This document shows positions 59,104 through 64,000 of a DNA stretch of 64,000 nt, in pieces. The first letter of the stretch is position 1; each line of letters opens with the position of its first letter. The stretch comes from Protonemura montana. Taxonomy: Eukaryota > Arthropoda > Insecta > Plecoptera > Nemouridae. Both the position numbers and the translations under genes were made by a program. The notes beneath the pieces were generated by a model. The model worked only from the letters and a program-made list of their open reading frames with translations. It did not search any database and was not told the DNA's origin. The stretch is from positions 24,395,076 through 24,459,075 of the forward strand of contig OX387604.1 in NCBI GenBank assembly GCA_947568835.1, in the 5' to 3' direction.

Positions 59104-62100
59104 GTAAGTGAATGGCATGGTACTTTTTCAAATGTGTGCTGACATCAGTATTTGCATTAACGCGTAACACTGGATTGCATTCATTGGAGTCTAATGGAAT
59201 GTCACAACGTTTTTAATCGGTTTTTAATAGGTTTGCATTAAATCTAGCTTGTAATACATGCTGAGGTTATAAACAAGTACAGACAACGCACAAATCTAAA
59301 AAAAAAAGTTTTCTGAACTAGAACCGCCGTTTGACTGGCGTTTATGGTAGTGTAGCATTACCTCTAACAAACACGTGCGATCGCGAATGGTCATGAAAGC
59401 ACGTCTCTACCTGTACCAATGCAACCTTTTGACCTAGAACATCTGAGTTCGAACCCAAGTTGTCGTCAATTCTTCTCGGCAATCCACTCCAGCCACCACG
59501 TGTTTATTCGTGTGCGAGTCAAACAACGTTTTCATTTCGTTTTCTTTCATTACTCATGTATTTGAAGTAGCGGTGCGGCGGCGTCATTCAGTGTTCTTAA
59601 TAAATTATGCACGTCTCGGCATTCCTTGTACACCTGTTCTGTCCTCAATTCTTCGGGGCTGTTGTCCGTCTGGCAAAGTGGTCCTTACTAACAATAATCT
59701 GCTCTAAAATATCAGTAGGTACAAAATAAATGAGTGGCGCTTTTTATTACCATTTAACAGGTCTCCCAAAATAAGATGCCTGATTATTGAAGCAAACATA
59801 GCGAGAGGAATGAGATCTAGTTGGTTGGACATTCCGCTGTGAGGCTGTGATTACTGATTGAAATTAATGTGTGGCAACTTGACTGTCCTCGGTCCTCGGG
59901 TGTGGAGCCAATACCCTGGCTTGGTGTCTGCCGTTTGCCCCTCAACGGCCGTTGTACCTATACTCAAATTAACTCGGCACTCGCTACTGGCATGGCGTGT
60001 TCCTCAAACATCTTGTACAAATATCGTATATAATTATTACATTATTATGTTCTTAAAAATCAACTCTATCACCTTGAGATAGTGAAACAAGGCAATTAAC
60101 TCAGCCGCATACCTTAGTTTCAGACTAGGAAAAGAGAAACCACTGTGTCACTCGCATACCTATTTATGAGCTTAATTTTCGGTCTGTACATTTGTTTGGT
60201 AGGCGCTACGGCTTATACATAGGATGGTCGATGATTCAAAATTCCCCCTTGGAAATGGTTTTCACATACATTGGGTTATTCCAAGCTTGAACTCAAGCTC
60301 ACAGTTAATTAATATAAATTATTCGAATTTCGGATACCTCGGAGAGCTCGGAGAGCTCTCTCGGTAACATAAGTCGTTGAATTTGCAAGGGACAAATGAA
60401 TTATCCACGTAATTAACTGGCACGAATGAAATGATAATATCCGAGCATACACAGTTAATAGGTTAAGGTTGAACCCAGGTTCACGATGTGGGTGGATAGC
60501 AACGGGCCTGGGGGTTGGGATCTCCATTCCAGCCCTCCTGCCACCCCCGCCAACCCCTCAGCAATATCGTGAGCTGCCACAACCGCCCTGGCGCTAGCCA
60601 CGCGTTTGCCTGCCGTCGTTGCCAATCGATCAAGCTTCGGCCTTTGCTATTAAAAAACAGGTCCAAATACCGGATTATGTTCGTAAAAACTCGTTGGAAT
60701 GATCACTTAAATACGTGCTGTCAATTTCAGAACCCTCCGAAATGACAGTTTGTCCGGAGAGCGCATACGATTTTACTTTGTATCAGCAGCGTTTGACCAT
60801 CACCTGCTCCGTGTTTATGCGGTGGGCCCTTTGCAATAAAATTAATGAATGCGAATGGAATTGGGGGAGGGTGTTCCAAGCATGCTTCCGGTGCTTTTAT
60901 GAGTCACCAATTAATACGGCATGCACACATAACAAACCATTCCACGCATTATTATTTTCTAACAATAACACAGCTGCAGAACTGTCTACAGCAGCTACTG
61001 CTCATAAAAATTATTAACTGCAACAATCTCACCTTTAATATCAGCATTAAAAGAGATCGGTCGTACTGGCTAGCGTAACCTAATGATTAAACTCGGGGGC
61101 GTTAGAAGTGGTAGAAATATGGTGGTACAATACTCCTGCTTTTACACACCATTTTTGTAGCACTGGAAGCTATGAGTAAGGGCAGACAGATGGGGCTATG
61201 CTAATCATGTCTAATACACACATCCCTTTGATCTAATCGTACCTATGGGGCTGGTAGGGCCGGGGTTCAGACGCTGGGTCCCACTGCTCACTTCACTAGT
61301 AACCGAACGAGTTGGTAGGGGCTTACGATCCCAGCCTGAAAATTGCTCGACGGCTTAGAAACTGGAAGACACTCATTATGTAACGCGTGCTGGGGTTGGG
61401 GACACAGTGCGACCATGGTCGAAAGTCGTGACATTGTGGACAGGAGCAAACAGTAATGCCAGTCACCCTATTCATTCACCCCAGTCACCCCATCCTAATC
61501 ACCCCATCCCAATGAACCCCTAATTGTCTGATACAAACTGTGTATACTTGTATGTAATATGCAAATATAGGGGTGGGTTGTAAGCTGAGAATGGTCAAAC
61601 AGCGAGCTTATGTGAAAGAGGAGCATCGATGCTCACTCACTCCCAAGTTACTCGTGTTTCAAAGCGCGAGTAAAAAATAACGAATTTAGTCGACTCTGTT
61701 CTTTCATAAGTAGCTCAAACTTCCTGCTTAATATAACATTTGTGATCGATTATCTACAAGACTAACCTAATCTTGTAAGCTTCGTGCAACTTTGCTTTCA
61801 GAGAATGTGCAGAATTGCAATGATAATATTCAAATGCAATCAACAATTGGTAACAAACTGTGTTTGAAATAATGTCTTCGCGAGGAAAAACCAAGAGGGA
61901 TTTGTATCGTTGGCTAGTTGCTCTTCAAATAAACACCCAGGCAAAAGCGCGGGACATAGCCATAGATATATAGATTTAATAGACGGCGAGTTAAACATAT
62001 TTGCACTTGTTTTGTGGAGTAAGAACAGGGAAAACAAAGTCGCAAATGAAAGTGATAAAGTCAGAAACACATAAAAATTTCCAGTTCGGCCCTGCCTACC

Positions 62101-64000
62101 TTTGAGGTTTGATGATTTGAGATTGATGATGAAGTATGTTGTTGACGAAGGATTTTATTTAGGTCGACCATGGATATATTTAGAATATGTCTTCACTTTG
62201 TCCTAAACTTGGAAAAGGTGCTCTTAGGGGGTTCATTTTGGTAAGCGGGGAAAATATTTCGAAAAGATACCAATTCGAACCAGATTGAATCTTTTGTCTA
62301 CAACAGACTCCGTTCCTCCTAGCATTCGAACCTCAATGGTACGGCCTGGTCTGGAAAAATTGGTTTCAAATCACCAAGGATCTTTTACCCTTACAGATAT
62401 CCCAAGTGTCATACCGTTTTTGTGTTCTTTTTTTTTCGCTTAGTATTTCACTTTGCTTTGTGCGTTCGATTTAATGACGATTTTTTTAGTCGTAGTTTTC
62501 AAAGAAGCCATAAGAAAAGGCAAGTTAAATGAAAATCCTGTCTAGTACGGCTTCACGGTGTTTAGCTTGAAGCCGCTCCAGATAGAAGCCGCTCCACTTC
62601 GAAGCCGCTTGCTGCGGCGAGTCAGAACGAGATGGTAGCAAATCGCCGGAAGCGTACGTGTATATTTTCGATTCAGAGCACGTCCCCGCAAAAAGGTGGG
62701 AAATATTGTATTCCTAGGTATTGCATATCGGGCCAATCGGCTAATACTGAACGATCCGTAGTCCCAAAAGATTTTCACGCTAGAATATCTCAAGAAAACA
62801 GGACCGATGTTTCGTTTCTTGATACAACGAAAATGCAACGAACACGATATTCTTGAGAGAGCTTGCTCAGTCCAGTACTGAGTTGCGAACTATTATTGTC
62901 TTAAATTGATCTTAATGAGTTGCTTTCAGTTTCGTTTTTTTTCCCGACTTTGTTTATTTTTGCGTAGGAAACCTATGGAAAAGAATCGTAGAGGTTAGAT
63001 GGGCGTATCAAATTGAGTAGAAAGAGAATTAAGCTCAATGTCCATATGAAAACAGGGGGTTATCAGCAATGTGCATTTGGCATCATAGTAGAGGAGCAGG
63101 TAGCACGCTCGGGCAAACTGACTAATCAATGAGTGGTAACTGGTAACTTGGTAACAGGGATATTTTGCTGGAGTAGGAATAGCCTGTGTCGCACGCCACA
63201 CAAGCCGGGGTCGACCCACGGGGTCGGTCGGTCGGCTACCATCACGGATCGCGGAGTGAATCACGCGACCGAGCTTCAGACAGAAAAGTCGAATATAGGG
63301 AGGAGTTAGTTTGTCGCGTCTTTATCGATTATACTTCCACTACCTTACCTGCGTTGTCCACGTGTCAGAATTAGATCAAGAAGCGAATGGAAACGAGAAA
63401 GTATACTCTATGCCTTATGTTCGAGCTATGTGTAAAGCCAAAGAAAACACACATTCATTATGCACGATAATTTTCATCTGGCTTGGCTGCAACACGCGTT
63501 CGCTTTAAGTGCTTGGTAATGGCAGAGTATCGCGTTGCATATTAAACTTGCAGTTCATAAAGGCTACTTACGATATCAAGACTCCCAAGATCATTTTTCG
63601 CACAAAGATGTGAGGGACACGCTTTAGGTACCTACTCCCAATTTGTTTACTTTGCTCGTGTCTCCTTTCGGTACTTTCTGTTTCATTCAAAGCTCCAATA
63701 TAACCTCGAATGAAAGCAACTTGTCTCCCACTTCTCTTGAAACTCAATTCATGATAAATGCTTATTGAAAACAGTCCCTATTAACCGTAGTTACCGTGTT
63801 GCACAGAGCCAGTATTATTTCTGACTCATGTTATTTGGACATTGGTTTTGCACACACAAAATAATCCACAGGAAAATTGTTTCCTCTTCTGTTCCTTTAC
63901 TACCTACGAGGGGATGTGTCACATGATTCCGAACGTTTCTGAACGAGCCGAGCAGTCATATCCAAAAACACATCCCACCTAAAGATTTTCTCATATATTT
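59104..64000 (+). other. Probable long first intron of the fasciclin-like gene; nothing else recognised
   Basis: Short open frames on both strands lack recognisable motifs. A GC-richer patch at 60480-60620 and another at 63190-63260 stand out but match nothing I know. A fragment near 59446 (GAGTTCGAACCCA) resembles a pol III B box, but no tRNA can be folded around it. Confidence 0.4.

Noticed and set aside
59340-59500. tRNA or tRNA-derived SINE suggested by GAGTTCGAACCCA
   Set aside because: The T-arm does not pair, no A box at the right distance is convincing, and no cloverleaf can be drawn on either strand.
1-64000. CRISPR arrays, operons, integrons or other prokaryotic systems
   Set aside because: All recognisable genes are spliced animal genes. 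The tandem repeats have no spacers and no cas-like neighbours.

Overview
This is a gene-sparse eukaryotic window, AT-rich by eye. It has spliced genes with GT-AG introns, simple-sequence arrays and decayed retroelements. Gene content points to an arthropod, most likely an insect. Tropomodulin has the insect-type sequence, there is a CYP6-type (CYP3 clan) P450 N-terminus, and a signal-peptide exon resembles the start of insect fasciclin-1. I cannot name the species.

Layout. From 1 to about 25.8 kb I recognise no complete gene. This stretch holds tandem repeats (CTAGTG at 1-84, GGTAT at 771-1225, a 15-mer at 1990-2109, AGCC at 18759-19075), a 5'-truncated jockey-like retrotransposon (5850-6834) and one weak orphan exon candidate (15317-15408). 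At 25883-26065 (minus) is a lone P450 first exon. Four well-supported genes follow: inositol polyphosphate 1-phosphatase (29412-30746, minus, 3 coding exons, 370 aa); an SLC22-type organic ion transporter (33792-38975, plus, 9 exons, 579 aa); methylthioribose-1-phosphate isomerase (39357-43829, minus, 6 exons, 364 aa); and tropomodulin (45098-56985, plus, 6 shared exons plus several possible alternative last exons). At 58972-59103 (plus) is the first coding exon of a probable fasciclin-1-like secreted or GPI-anchored adhesion protein, whose remainder would lie beyond the window. From 59.1 to 64 kb I recognise nothing further.

The genes have unrelated jobs: inositol phosphate recycling, membrane transport, methionine salvage and actin pointed-end capping. 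They are not a functional cluster. SLC22 and Mri1 are convergent, 381 bp apart, with polyadenylation signals that predict overlapping 3' ends. Mri1 and tropomodulin are divergent, about 1.3 kb apart.

Mobile elements. Fragments of two non-LTR lineages are present: a jockey-like type with an (AAAT)n tail, in two places, and an L2/CR1-like type. Two of these fragments sit in Mri1 introns on opposite strands. Two diverged copies of a short element with a 5S rRNA-like head (SINE3 type) flank and invade the SLC22 gene. Exon boundaries were read by eye from splice consensus, phase and protein similarity recalled from memory. No search, alignment or transcript evidence was available.
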